A stretch of DNA of 64,000 bases from Tetrahymena thermophila SB210. Its lineage: Eukaryota > Ciliophora > Oligohymenophorea > Hymenostomatida > Tetrahymenidae. Below are positions 1-13,200 of this stretch, piece by piece. Position numbers and translations under genes: made by a program. Below the pieces are notes generated by a model that saw only the letters and a list, made by a program, of their open reading frames with translations, had not been told where the DNA came from and searched no databases. The stretch's first letter is position 1, and each line of letters opens with the position of its first letter. The stretch spans positions 1 through 64,000 of the forward strand of contig NW_002476188.1 in the NCBI RefSeq assembly GCF_000189635.1. Reading direction: 5' to 3'.

Positions 1-2027
1 AATTCATTCATTTATTTATAAAAGTAAGACTTCTTTAGGGGATTATGGAGTATCTATCCTTGCTATGGCTCTTCCATTATTTAATGTATTGAGAAGTGTC
101 ACTTTAAATTTTAAGTAAATTAAATAGCTTTAAATAGCTAAATATGGAAATAATGATTTTCTAAAAGTAAGAACTAAATTAAAGATTCAGGAATTAAAAC
201 CTTAGGTTTTTAAATTTCTAAATGTTATGAATTAAAAGAACTTAAGTTAAAGCTTGAGTAAGTTATTAAAATATGTTAATTTTATTTAAAAATTTAATTG
301 TATTTTAGGGGAAATAAAATTACTGAATTAGGGTGCTTAAAATTTGTGGAAAATATATCTAAATGTACTTAGCTATAAGAAATATTTCTCAGTTTTAGGT
401 TTTATATATTTTAGTTTTTTTAAGAAAGTATTTATTTTTTAATAAAACAGAGAGATAAACTTATCTGGTGAAACATCTGATTAAATTTTTAAACATTTAG
501 AAAAATTGATTAATTTGCAAACTTTAAGTTTAATATTAATGTAATTAAATTAAATTAAAAATATTTAATAGAAATAATTTTTTAACAGATTGATTTATTT
601 ATATTTTTATATTTTCTAAATTATTAATTATATTTGTTAATTTGTTTTTAAATTGAAAAGAGAGTGTATCATAAAAGATATTGATGTTTAAAAACTAGCT
701 AATTGTCTCAAATATTTGACTTTCCTAACAAGCTTAAACTTAAATCTTAGGTAATTTTAATTAAAAACAGTATTTTAAGTATTTATTAAATAATTAGTTA
801 AAATCTAATAACTTCTGAAGGTATCTTGGCTCTTGGAGAAGTAATTTCTTAATAGCAAATAATTAATTAGCTGAAATTGTACTTATGGTATTAATAATTA
901 TTTTAAAAATATTTTTTATTATATATTAAAATTAATTAATTATTTTCATTAAATAGTAATAATCCAATCACTGCAGAGTCACTTAATGAGCTATATAAAA
1001 AAATTTGTTCTTTGAAGAATCTAGAGAAATTAATAATTGATTAAAGGTTTAAATTTTAAAAAAATAATAATAATATTAATGAAATAATTATTTAAAGCAA
1101 AATTTAATTCGCCAGTGATTAAGAAATTTAGATATTTTAAGAAACTCTTTCAAATACTAACAAGATATAATATTTGTATATAAAGATAACGTATTTAAAT
1201 TTTCTTAAATAATATATTGAATTAATTTTATATTTTTTTAAAAAAGTGGTTTAGAAAACAGATCCACATTTATAAATATGATGAAAAGTCTATAGAATTG
1301 TTAATGTTTAGATCATGCTGAATTTATTTTCTCGTAAATTATTTCATATTTTTAGAATTTAAATAAATTAGTTGAATAATATTAAACAGTTGTAGCTATT
1401 TTTAAAAAATTAAAGTAATAATAAAAATTATTAATAAATTTTTGACAGAAAAAATATAATTAAGATATGTATAATTTATTTTTTATTTAAATAAAGAGAT
1501 AATAAAATATAAGATGAAGATCTAATAATATTTGGAGAAAGTCTTTCTAAATTACAAAGTTTGAGTAGTCTTACTTTAATGATAGAGTAAGTACAAAATT
1601 ATTTAAGTTAATTTTAATTATTATAAAATTTTAATTAATTAAAAAAGCAATAACAAAATTTAAACAGGAATCTTAGAGTTTTTAACTCTACTTCATTATT
1701 GTGGAAAACTAAGTGAAATAACTTTAGATCTCTCGTAAAATATAAAATTTATTAGCAATCAAAATATTAAAAATTAATTTTATAGTTTTAATAGGTTAAG
1801 CTAAGATACTATTTATAAATTATCTAAATCTATTAGAAAATTTCAAAAGATACTCTCTGTTTTTATCTTAATTCAGTAAATTTTTATTTATCAACAATGT
1901 GATTTTTAGAAATGTTTTTAAAATTATACTAAAAAGTGATTTAAATTTATAAGCAAATATGAAGAATAAAGTTATCAATTAAATGAAAAAATCGAAATAT
2001 CTTTTGAAATAAACATTTTTATGCTGA
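1..2027 (+). CDS. Leucine-rich-repeat protein, 3' part (5' end outside window)
   Basis: A row of about a dozen short exons, each of roughly 70-95 bp and each giving one leucine-rich repeat of about 25-30 residues; I do not know the molecular role. Exons begin near 40, 185, 307, 452, 660, 805, 965, 1100, 1260, 1500, 1665 and 1790, separated by GT...AG introns. Legible repeats include DYGVSILAMALPLFNVLRS, ISKCYELKELKLKLE, CTQLQEIFLSF, FKHLEKLINLQTLSLIL, EGILALGEVIS and HYCGKLSEITLDLS, with the spacing L..L.L.L near each exon end. This repeat type is common in large ciliate LRR families and resembles the ribonuclease-inhibitor style. Glutamines are written TAA/TAG throughout. The 3' end is uncertain: three reading frames are open in the last exon, with stops near 1900, at 1937-1939 and at 2025-2027. 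The last stop was used because its frame best keeps the repeat spacing, but it does not splice cleanly in phase. Confidence 0.75.
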
Positions 2028-2789
2028 ATTAAATTTATAATAATAGATAATTATGTTTGTAATTATTAAAAGCTTTAATTTTTATATTTTTATAACAAAT
2101 ATAACATTAAACTATATAAACTTTAAAAATACTCTAAAAAATAATTATATCTAAAGCTCTATAAATTTAAAGTTTAGAAATTTATTTGTATTTTTTATAG
2201 TTTTTAAATTTTCAATTGTTAAATATTGTTTTTGAAGAACAGAGAAATCCATAAAAATTTAATTCACTTATAAAATAACATTTATAATTTGAATTATATT
2301 CACTCCTTTATTTATTTGAAAAAATTACTTAAATAAGCTAAAAGTTGTAAAAGTCAATTACTTAATTTCTTCCTTTAATTAAAAAAGATTTACAAGGAGA
2401 CAAAAGCAAAGCAAAAAAGTGTAATACAATTTATAATTTTGATTAATTTTTAATTGAAAATCCTTTATTTTAATATGAATTTGTTTGAATATAAATGGTT
2501 TTTATTAATATTTAAAATATAATTCATAATAAGAAACTATTCCAATCTAAATTTAGTAAATAATAACTGATTTTATAATGAAAATTAATCAAAATATTAA
2601 AATAAAATTAAAGTATTCATAATTAGATTAATAATTAATTTAATATTATCTAAAACGAATGGTAAGAAATCACTTGATTTGTGAATAAAAAATAAATTAA
2701 TAAATTTAGGCATAAAATCTTAAAAATTTACTTTTTATTATATTTTTTACACTCCAAGCAATTTAAAGTCTAGTTCGAATTAAGCAACT
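2028..2789. other. Intergenic, AT-rich spacer
   Basis: No coding-like stretch or RNA gene seen. The sequence is almost entirely A/T with short homopolymers. It should hold the 3' flank of the LRR gene and the promoter and leader of the next + strand gene. Confidence 0.6.
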
Positions 2790-5700
2790 ATGAAACATAG
2801 AGATAAAATTGAAAGTCTTGTAGAGACTGAGATTAAAAGAAGAAAAGTAATGAAGCTCAGTAGGTTTATAGTAGAAGCAGAGAAGCGTAGGTTTTGTTAG
2901 GAAGTAGTCAAATTTTAAGAAGAGAAGAGGGAAAAAATCGATAGATTCTTCTGCGATGAAAATCTCATTTATTAGAACGCAAAAAGAACTAAAGATTGCT
3001 TGGTAGTAATTGCGACAAATAAATAAACAAGGGAAACATTTTATATTAAGTAATTTAGAAGGAAGGTCAACTTCGAGAATGAAAAATAAATCTTACACAT
3101 TTTTAAATAGGATGAAAATAATCCATTTCTGGATTTGATTCAGATGGATAATTCAAGAATGCTTTTAAAGAAAAAAGGAGAAAGGTACTCACTAATTGAT
3201 TTTGCCTATTCAATTAATCATCAATGGGAGCAAAATGAACTCATTTTTATATTCGAAAAGTTGCTTCAATTTGCTTGTGATCTAAAAAGAGAAGGAGTAT
3301 ACTTGGGGGATTATGATCTAGAAAATATTTCTTTAAAAGATACAAGCAAAGAAAGTGGAAGGTTTACATTAAAGCTAATAAACGCAGACAAGGCTGTTTA
3401 GAAAAAAGGAGTATTAAGCTATAATTTATCTAGTATAGACTATGTTCATCCTTAATTATAAAGTAAGAATTCTCATTTAAGTACAAATGAGATGGAAGCT
3501 AGTGATATTTGGAGTATTGCAAGGTGCATTTGTTTGTTAATTTCAGAATTAGATATTGCTCTTTGCCCTAATAATTACTCTGATATGTATGAATTCATGT
3601 AGCAAACTCTTTAAAGTAATTATCCAATACTCTATCAATTAATATTAGCTGCCATTTATTCTTCGGATTAGCTTATTTAGAAGTCAAACTTTTATAATAC
3701 ATAAAATACATAGAAAAACACCTAAATTAGCAAAAATATCTCTTTGTAGATTCAAAAATTTCAACAACAAGTTAGCTTGAAGTAATTCTCTTTTGAAGGA
3801 TTGCTTGATTTCTTGTAAAACTTAGCAAATTCTTAAAGAATGAACCAGTTAAAGTGCTTAGAAAATAGAGAGCTGAACTAAAAGCGTCCTTTGAGTAAGT
3901 TTAGTTAGCAGATGGATTTATATTAGTTCTTGATGAAAGCAAATTTATATGAAAATGCAGTAGAAACAATAGAGAGAGTTTTGTAAGAGTCTAACAGTGT
4001 TCATGAAAGGGAAGTTCTCCTTTTAAATCTTGATTACATTTATTGCTTGTATAAAATTGGTATGAAATATAAAGGAGAGATGAGATTAAAAGAGCTAGAA
4101 AGCAGTTTTTTGAAGTACTCACAATATGATTTTGAAATGCTTTATAAATTTTCTCTAGCCAGTATCGTATATGAAAAGAACAATATAAATGATCTTTTTA
4201 ATAAATTTCCTTAAATTATACAACTTGAGTAGGGGAATAAGATATCAAGACACTATCTTTTTTATTTATTATAATGCTAATTAGTGCTTAAGTATTTTGA
4301 AACAGGTAAATCTGAGTTAGGATTGATGTACAATTAAATTGCAATTGATTACGCATACGATAATATTATATTGCATCAGAATGAAAGCAATAATATAATT
4401 GTTGCAGATAATAATAGATTAGTCACTTTTGATAATTTCACTGAGTATAAAGAAGATAATTATTTGGAGGAGCTAATTGACCCTTATAGAACTGTGACTG
4501 AAAATAATGAAGATGATGAATATTCGAATGTGATTTAGAATAAACTAAAGTAAGTTAATTTAGGAATTTGTGAAGACAACTTAGACCTTATCGGGTAGTA
4601 TTTATTCCTTATGGAAGAGTACGACATAGCAATAAGTAAGATAACAGATTTGTAGACTAGGGCAGCTTGTTTTTTTTACTAAGAAAAGTATTAATAAGCA
4701 ATTAAGATTTATGAGGGGATGAAAGATATGATTCATTTTTAATCAGATCCTTCAATTTATCTTGCACTCGTAATGTGTTATTATCTTATTTAAGACTATC
4801 AAAAGGCTTATCAGTACTGCATTTAGTCAATAATCATTTGCGATAGATAAGAAAAAAGCTCTCAACAAAAAAATTAATAAACTAATTAATTTACTAAAGG
4901 CGAAGAGCAAGCTTATCGAGAATATAAAGCAAAATTAAATGAGAGAAGTAGAAGTTATCATCAACTACACAGTAGTGCTTCCCAAAAAGATTTTAAAGAT
5001 AAAAAGGAAAAGCAGTATTAAAAAATATATGAGTAATATAACTTTAAAGCATCTGCTTTAGTATTAAAGGCTTTTTGTGAAATGGAAATAGGAAGAGTAG
5101 AAACATCTATTGAGAACATGAAATATGCTATTGATCACTTCGAAAGAGTTGGTTTGGTGTACGAAAAAATAGATATGCAGGAAAATCTATCACTTTCATA
5201 TTTGAAACAATCCTTTACAACACCATCTGCTTCTAAAAGAGCTTAAGAAACTACCTTAGAAGCTTACAATGCTAAATTAAGACTCATGTAACAAACTGGA
5301 AGATTTTCTATAGAAATAGATTTTCCTGATTCTCTTAATTTGATTTCACTTTCATATTTGAATGTTTTGGATTTTAAAAATGCCATTAAATACTCTGAGT
5401 AAGCATTAGATTTAATTTTAGATTAATCAGAAATTCCTAATACAAGCTATGTTGAAAGTGACCAAGATAATTAAAATGCTTACTTAGATGATGAAGAAGA
5501 CATCTACAAAAATGGAGGCTATTTCAGGCTATTGTGGAAATAATATTTATTCATTGGATTGCTCTACGATAATACCAATAATAATGAAAAAGTGATAGTG
5601 TGCGCTTAAAAAGCTTTACAAATGCTAAGATAGTGTTCTAGAACAATTTAAAATGCTGAAGAAGAAATTCATATTTATTTATTACTGGCTCATGTCAAAA

Positions 5701-6215
5701 AAACAATGAGTTTATTTGAAGATTCGTTAAGGTACTATGTAAAAGCTATAGACACAGCTGAGATTTTAAGCAGAATTGAAATAAATTAAAATAATTAAGA
5801 AAACATTATGAAAAAGTCAAGGATATCTTTGTTACATTTACAATGTCTAAGCTTTGCTCTATCTGTTTACTCAAGCGAAAAATATAACTCAAGTCCATCA
5901 AATGGACGTTGGTGTGCATAAAAAATGGAAAAATTACTGTTTGGTTTAAAGTAATTAAAATATGAAATTCTTCCAAAATATTACTTACAACTATCTTAGT
6001 ATGAAGATTTGATAAACGATACTCCACATGCTATCGAACTAGCTAAAACAGCAGCCATCCTTCATTAAGAAGTATATAACTCAACTGAATCAATACCTCC
6101 AAACGAGCTTAAAACTAGAGTCATTATATATAACACTCTAGTTTCGATGCTTTAACATTCAAGAAGAAATAAAGAAGCTGAGTCATATTTACTCGAACTT
6201 TAAAAATTTGAATGA
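2790..6215 (+). CDS. Pseudokinase-like protein with TPR-type repeats (1141 aa, intronless)
   Basis: A single uninterrupted frame of 1142 codons from ATG to TGA under the ciliate code. Residues about 60-260 follow the order of a protein kinase lobe: a catalytic-loop equivalent YLGDYDLENISL at 171-182, then LKLINADKA where DFG belongs (198-200 read NAD), then ASDIWSIARCICLL (from 237), matching the SDIWSLG segment of active kinases. Compared with HRDLKPEN, the Asp and Asn remain, but His and Arg are replaced, Lys is Asp, and DFG is lost, so catalysis is doubtful. The rest is helical, with TPR-like units such as YQQAIKIYEGMKDM (near 635), DYQKAYQYCIQS and FKNAIKYSEQALDLI (near 862). Inference: a scaffold or signalling adaptor using a kinase fold as a binding module. 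The length and lack of introns contrast with its intron-rich neighbours. Confidence 0.85.
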
Positions 6216-6831
6216 TTTGCAATTAAAAAGATAGTTATAATTTAAAATTTAATCAAATATTTATATAAATAAATAAAAAAGTATTTTGTTTTTTTATAAA
6301 ATTAACAATCATTCTTCCAAAAATATAAAAAATTTAAAATAAAATTGTTTCATCTTTATTTTTTTATTCAAATATTATAAAATAAACATTTTATTTAATT
6401 TTTCCTAAACAGTAGAGTCTAAATGGAATACCCATATTTAAAATATTAATAATCATGCTCTTAAATTTTAGAGCTAAATATTTACTGATATAAAAAAGGA
6501 ATTTTTCCCAAAATATTTTAATTTAAAAACTTAGCTTTCTCATAATTGTATATTATTTTCTATTTAAAAATCTTCTACAAATTAGCACTCTAAAATTTTT
6601 TTATTTTTGACAAAACCTCTATTTCTTACTTTATCCATAATTTTAAATTTAAAAATTATATTTTGTAACTTAAAAATAAATGAAAATCAAAAAAATATAT
6701 TTGACTTAGTACCTAATTATAGAGAAGATATATTTTTAGAATTAAATTAGAAGAAATTTATAAAAAATATAAAGTTTTATATTATAATTCAATTTTTAAT
6801 AATTATTTTAAGTAATTAAGAATTATGTTTA
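6216..6831. other. Intergenic between two convergent 3' ends
   Basis: AT-rich spacer between the stop of the pseudokinase gene (+) and the stop of the oligopeptidase gene (-). No coding or structured RNA signal seen. Confidence 0.6.
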
Positions 6832-9622
6832 TCAAATTTCTTCTACTTTTATGTCATTATTACACTTTGTCACAACATATTCCAAAAATGCAAGATATAA
6901 AGCTTTCTCTTTTATTCCATGGATAACTCCTTATTCACCAGAATGGCCAGAATCTAAGACATTTACAACTATATTTTTGGGACAAAATTCTTTAGTTCTT
7001 GTTGGAGTTTGAACTCTATCTCTAAATCTGTTAACATATTTTAAAACATTCCAAAGAGGGGCTCTATAATCATTAGATCCACAAGTTATGTAAACTGCTG
7101 GATACTCAGCATCAAGCTAAATATTTTCATAAGGAGAATAACTTGAAATGAGATCATAATAATACTAGTATTCCAAAGGATTACCAAAATCATCATAATC
7201 AGAAGCACTCAAGGCTTGATTTTTATCAAGTAAACTTGTTAAAACATCCAAAAAGGGATAATTTAAAATACAAGCTTTAAAAAGCTCAGGTCTTTTAAAA
7301 AAAAAATTATTATTTTTTAACATAAGAAATACTAAATTAATTTTTACCTCATGTTCATTACTGCTCCAACTAAGACTCCACCAGCACTAGCTCCATAGGC
7401 GCACATTAATGAAGGATGAGTGTAACCTTCTGCTACTAGATATTCTGCACAACTTATAAAGTCATAAAAGGAATTAGGTTTTTTATCTAATATTGCATCT
7501 TGGTGCCACTTTTAACCTCTTTCACCTCCTCCTCTAACATGAGCAAAGGCAAGAGTCCATCCTTCTTCCAAAGCACTCAGATAATTTATGCTAAATCCTA
7601 AAATTTATTTATTAATTTATTCTTAATCGTGATTCAGTTAAATTTATTTAAATTTATACCAATATCTAGATTTACTCCATAAGAGCCATAGCCATGGAGG
7701 AGAAGCTTATTTTATCTATTTTTTTGGAATTTTTTAGCTCTCAAAATAGTGATAGGTATAGTTACTCCATCTTTGCTATTTGCATAAACTATTTCAGAAA
7801 TGTAATTATTTTTTTTGAATTAAGGACCATCTAACTCAAAATCTTACAATAAAATACCTTTTAAGACAATATAATTATTATTTATTTTCTAATTAAATTA
7901 AATGAATACTTTTTTTTTTCTTAAAATCGAAATCGAAAACTTAGTTATAAACAAATGGTGTGTCGACATGGAATCTAAAAGTCTCAGTTTTAAGATTTTC
8001 ATTAAGTCCAGGAGATATAGAAGTTCCTGCTAAGTATTCATCTCCTAAAGATATTTTATAGTTGCTTTAAGGGTTGTTTAAATCTACAACTCTCATGTAA
8101 ACGCTACCTTCTTTATAGATGTAAAGGACTAGACAATCTTCAAAAATATCAATTTCTCTAATGACTTCTCCTTCTTCAGGGATATAGAAATCTTAAATAT
8201 TATAGCCTTTAGATGAGGGAGAGGCTTAGCTCATTGTAATTACTTTGAAATCGTAACAATTTTCTTTTGTTTTGAGATCTTTATTAACTAAAGCAAAAAA
8301 TTTATCATTAACATGATTCAAAAAGGCCTTACAGTTATCAGATCTTTTAACTAAACATTTAATTTCTCCTGTTTCTCTATCTAGAGCGTGAATCTCTGAA
8401 TTAGCCTTAGATCTACAGTCGATAAATAAATATTTTTTATCTTTTGATTGCATTAATTCTAGATAAAATGATTCATCTTTTTCCTAGTAAATTAGCTCAT
8501 CTTTGCTCATTTCGCTACCTATTTTATGTCTAAACAAAATAAATATTTTTAAACACATTTTAAAATTATTCTGATATTCTTTCTAAAATTCTTTAAATTA
8601 TCATAGTAATATATTTTTATAGTTAAAAAAATTTTTTTCTTAAATTCCATTTTTAATTATTAAAAAAAATTCATAATTAAAATTCCATAGAAAATACTAT
8701 TAAAGTAAGTTTCTAGTATTTTATAAATAAAAATTGAAATAATCTAATCTTCAGAATTAACACTACATATTAATCCAGTTTATCATGATTAAAGCATATG
8801 ATCTGTTATATGTTTAATATTGATTTGTTTCTAACTTTATTTATAGTATTTAGATCAATTTTAATAAATATACTTATAAATTGCATTTGACCAAAGCCTG
8901 TCGTCTTGTTTAACATAATACAAATAGTTGCCACATTTTGAGAATTTTACATTAAAAACATCTTCTAATCTGTCATTTAAAAAAACATTGCTTTTAACAT
9001 CTTTAATGAAAAAAGTTTAGTGCTCATCATTTTTTAGATCTACTCCTACTGCAATATATCTATGACAATCAGAAAAACTCATTTTGGTAAGATGTGCTGT
9101 ATTTTAATGGGATCTTCTAACTACTCCTATTTCAAGAAGATCTATTACTTTTTCTTCAATTTATTTGCTTTTATCTCCTAATTCCCTTCTCATTACTATC
9201 AAATAATCGTTAAATTCACCCATTCTAGCAAATTAAGTGTAATATTCGTAATTATCATATCTTTCAGGTAGTTCAGAAGAGCGACGATCTTAGCGTTTAG
9301 AAGATTTTTCAAAGAATTTTTAAAATTCGTCTTTTTCAAATTATTTTAACACATTCTAAAAGTTCTTTTTTTCATGTTTTGATTAAAGAGCAAGCTTAAA
9401 TTAGCTATCTTTTAAGGATTAGTATTCATCATATCTGAATCTATTAAAATGTCTTGTCATTGAATCACTATACATTTTTCTACCATGATTTTCATAAGAA
9501 AATGCAAAAGACATCTTATATACCATATTTTTGATGCATAAAGCATTTTAATGTACTTAATCCTTTAATAAATACTTTTTAAGAAATGCTTAAGCAATAA
9601 GCTTGCTTGGTAATTTCTACAT
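6832..9622 (-). CDS. Oligopeptidase B-type prolyl oligopeptidase family serine peptidase (S9A)
   Basis: Five exons, 9622-8874, 8529-7910, 7857-7660, 7597-7348 and 7291-6832, all joining in phase to give 758 residues, close to the 700-750 usual for the family. The N-terminal half carries the beta-propeller signature (LPERYDNYEYYTQFARMGEF, then DELIYQEKDESFY). The C-terminal half is the alpha/beta hydrolase: LLLHGYGSYG, then FAHVRGGGERG, the nucleophile elbow GASAGG with Ser593, GSNDYR with Asp680, and SGHSGE with His722, so the catalytic triad is intact. Such enzymes cleave short peptides after basic residues; they are cytosolic or organellar, and no secretion signal is seen. The start was set at 9622 (MQKLPSK) because the frame is open from there; in-frame ATGs at 9526 and 9514 are possible later starts. 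Introns are 49-344 bp. Confidence 0.93.
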
Positions 9623-10207
9623 TGCTAATAATAAATAATTGTATATATTAATTAAATTTGATATCTTTAATATCTTTTTATTTGAAATTAATTTCAGAAA
9701 TTTCTCTATTAATTAATAAATATGCTTTTACTCAAGCATAAACTCTACTTTATATTCATAATTCTAAATTTACTCTTAAATGTTTTAACTTTTATATAAT
9801 ACTTAATATAGTTAATTAGCTTTATGATTGTTGTTAAATTAATAAATATTTTTTATATATATAAAATACAAACTAAAGTACATTTTTTTGAAGCTTATGG
9901 AAATATTTTAAACAATTGTTAGTAAAAATATTTATTTTTTAAAGATATTTTTTGAAATGAAGCAGATTATTATGTTAAAGACTAGCTTTTTTTTGGTTTG
10001 AAATAAAATCTAAAAAAACAATTTAATTTTTGATAAAAAAATTTTATAATTACTATTTGTAGACTATGAAAGAGATAAAGTAAAACAAAAGAATATGTTT
10101 AAATTATTTGATTTGTTAAGATTCAATTAAAAATAATGAAAATAAAAAATCTTTAAATAATGTAAATTTGACTTAAATTATAAGACAAGAATATAAAACA
10201 TGAAATA
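9623..10207. other. Intergenic between two - strand genes
   Basis: AT-rich spacer holding the 3' flank of the ABC transporter gene and the upstream region of the oligopeptidase gene. Nothing else seen. Confidence 0.6.
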
Positions 10208-13200
10208 TCAATTTATTCTGTTCTAATTAATTAAATTTATTATGCCATAAAATAACGATTATGAGTCTTATAAAAGGACTTGAGGACTATCAAACTCTTT
10301 TACTTCTCCATGGTCTAAGACTAGAATTTTATCACTGCTCATGATAGTTGAAACTTTATGTGCTATAGTAAGCATTAAACTATCTTTGAAGCTTTCATTT
10401 AGAAGTTTTGTTACATGTTCTTCCATAGAAGTGTCGATATGGCTGGTGGGCTCATCAACAATGATAATTTTCGACTTTTTCAAAATAACTCTGCCAATAC
10501 TTATAAGCTATTTTTCTCCTTCTGATAAGTTATCGCCTAATAAGCTAATCTAAAAAATAATAATTTTAGATAAATTATGAATCTATTTTAAAATTTGTGT
10601 AATTTACTTGTGTATCTAATCCTTATTTGAATGAATTACAATTACTGAATCCACATTTAGTGTAGACATTTATAATCTATTAATCAGAATATTTATGATA
10701 AGGATCAAGGTTGAGTTTGAGACTCCCTTCAAAAATGTAAGGTTCTTGGCTTACAACACTAATTGTTTCTCTCAATTCATTTAAAGTATAATCTTGAATA
10801 CTTTTCCCATTAATTAACAAATCTCCTTATACTAAATCGATAACTTTAGTAAGGGCCAAGGTTATGGATGTTTTACCTGCACCAGTCCTTCCTACTATAC
10901 CAATTTTTTGTTTACCTTCAAACATTAAATTTAAATTAGATAAACAGTTTGGCATGTCTTCTCTATATTTAAAGCTAGCATCCTAAAACTGAATCGATTG
11001 AGATACAACTTAAAATTCTTTCTGTTTTTCAAAATTTTGCCTGGTTGAATTTGAAGAGCTCTCTGGCTATATATCATATTACATAGAAATAATTGGAGTA
11101 TCAGAAGATGTACGATTTTCTGTCAATCCTTTATTTGTATTAGAATCGTAGTTTTCAGAAATTATACTCCTATTAAAATTTTTATCAGTGTATAATTATA
11201 AATAGTTAAGAAAAAAAAAAATTACTGCTTCAATCTAAAGCATCTTTCATAGTTTACCATGTGAGTTTCATAGTTAACCCAATTCTATGAGAGAGTTATA
11301 AAACAAACAGAAAAATCAGAAATCTAAAGAACAATCATCACTGCCAAACTAGGATCTAATTCTAAATCATAATACTAAAAAAAAATTTTTATATTATAAG
11401 TTTTCATAAAAGCTTGATTAAATCATTTAAAATCAAAATAAAATTTACAGCAACAAGGATTGATATCAGTATAGGAAAAAAACCTATAAAAGATGTGATG
11501 CATTCAAACCAATATTGTATTCCATTTAGAGCTATTTGATTTCTCAGGTCAATATCAACTAAATCTTAGAATTTTTGCGATATTAAAGACTATTGAACAC
11601 AATTCCTTAAGTAAATTACTCCTCTTATTACTTCAGAAAAATATTACAAAATTGGACTTTTTGAAGCAGCCTCTTTATTTATTAAATCGATATGAAATTA
11701 GTATAAAATTAAGGTGTAATTAATTAATAAGGCAAATGAAAAAATTTTACCAATTCTGATTACTTATCTTTTAGATCGTAGAAAATAGTAAGAAATAAAT
11801 CCACATAGAAGAAAAGATATTATTGAAACAGGTATTATCCTTGGAGGACAAATCATAATTGTTAGGATAAAAGTATTAATAATTGATCCAATAATGTTGA
11901 AGATACTTTGTAAATCTTAAGGTATTAGTAAATCCACTTAATAGATATCTTTTGAAAGCCTATTCATTATACGTCCAGTAGTTATTAAATTGTAAAATTT
12001 GGTAAAAGAAGCTCTCAAGAGTAGAAAAACAGTTGATTTATGAAGGTGTCGTGAAAGAGAAATCATTCTAAAAACAATTAAATATTCATATAATAGTATA
12101 GAAACACATCTCATTATGTCTAAAAAACAATAAGTTATAATTATTTTAAATTAATCCGACTTTCCTGATACCTGAAGTATAACTAACTTAGAAAATATAC
12201 ATGCCACTACGAACCCACTAATTACTATAATACAGAAAAGATTTAAGAAATGATAATTGTAATGAAAAATATTACTTATAACAGAAACAAGAATAAAAAA
12301 GATTCCTCCAATGCTCTTAATAAATTGCTTGAATACATCTAATTGAATTTTCCCAGTTTAAATTTCTTCTTATTAGATAAGTTTTTTTGTATAGCATTTA
12401 TCCTAATCTTTATCTTAAATATTTTTTTGTAAATAACTTTTTCTTAGGATTCTCTCAGATTACTATCTTTCTATTTCTTCTATTTAGTTGTCTTCTTCCA
12501 ATCCATTATTATTTAAAATTTCAGATTATTTTTTAATAAAATTATAATTTCCTTCATTTATTATTTAGCCATTTTTTATTAAATAAATTTTATCAGCCTT
12601 CTGCATACCTACTAAATTGCTAGTAAAAACTATTCTAGTTTTGTTTTTCAATAGCCCTTCAAAGCATTCTCTTGATATAAATGTAGCCACTTTGATATCA
12701 AGAGCACTTAATGGATCATCTAATAAGTAGATATCAGCTTCTCTATACAACGATCTAGCTAAGTTTATTCTTTTTCTTTAACCTCCTGATAAAGTTTCAC
12801 TTTTAATTAATCAATAAAAAATTACTGTTAAAAATACAAAATAAAATATAGAGAAAAAAATACCCATTTTCACCTATATTTGTCTTGTCTCCATCTATAA
12901 AGTAATGGATATCTTCTTGGAGGCAACTAGCTTTAAGAACTTACTAATATCTTTAACTGTCATAACTTTGCCCAAACAAAATATTTTCTTATACTGTATC
13001 TTATATTATCCATGGATCTTAAGAGCATAAGCTAATAGAACCATTTATTTCAACCATAGATTCATAAACCTGTTATCCCCCTTCTACTTCCATTTCCCCA
13101 AGTATTGCTTAAAGGATGGAAGATTTACCACTTCCTAATCTAAAAGTGTTTTTATAGATGGGAAAAAATTATTTTAAAAAATGAATAAATTTGATAAAAA

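Noticed and set aside
10341..10553. A + strand frame of 70 codons
   Set aside because: Antisense to the NBD2 signature and Walker B region of the ABC transporter.
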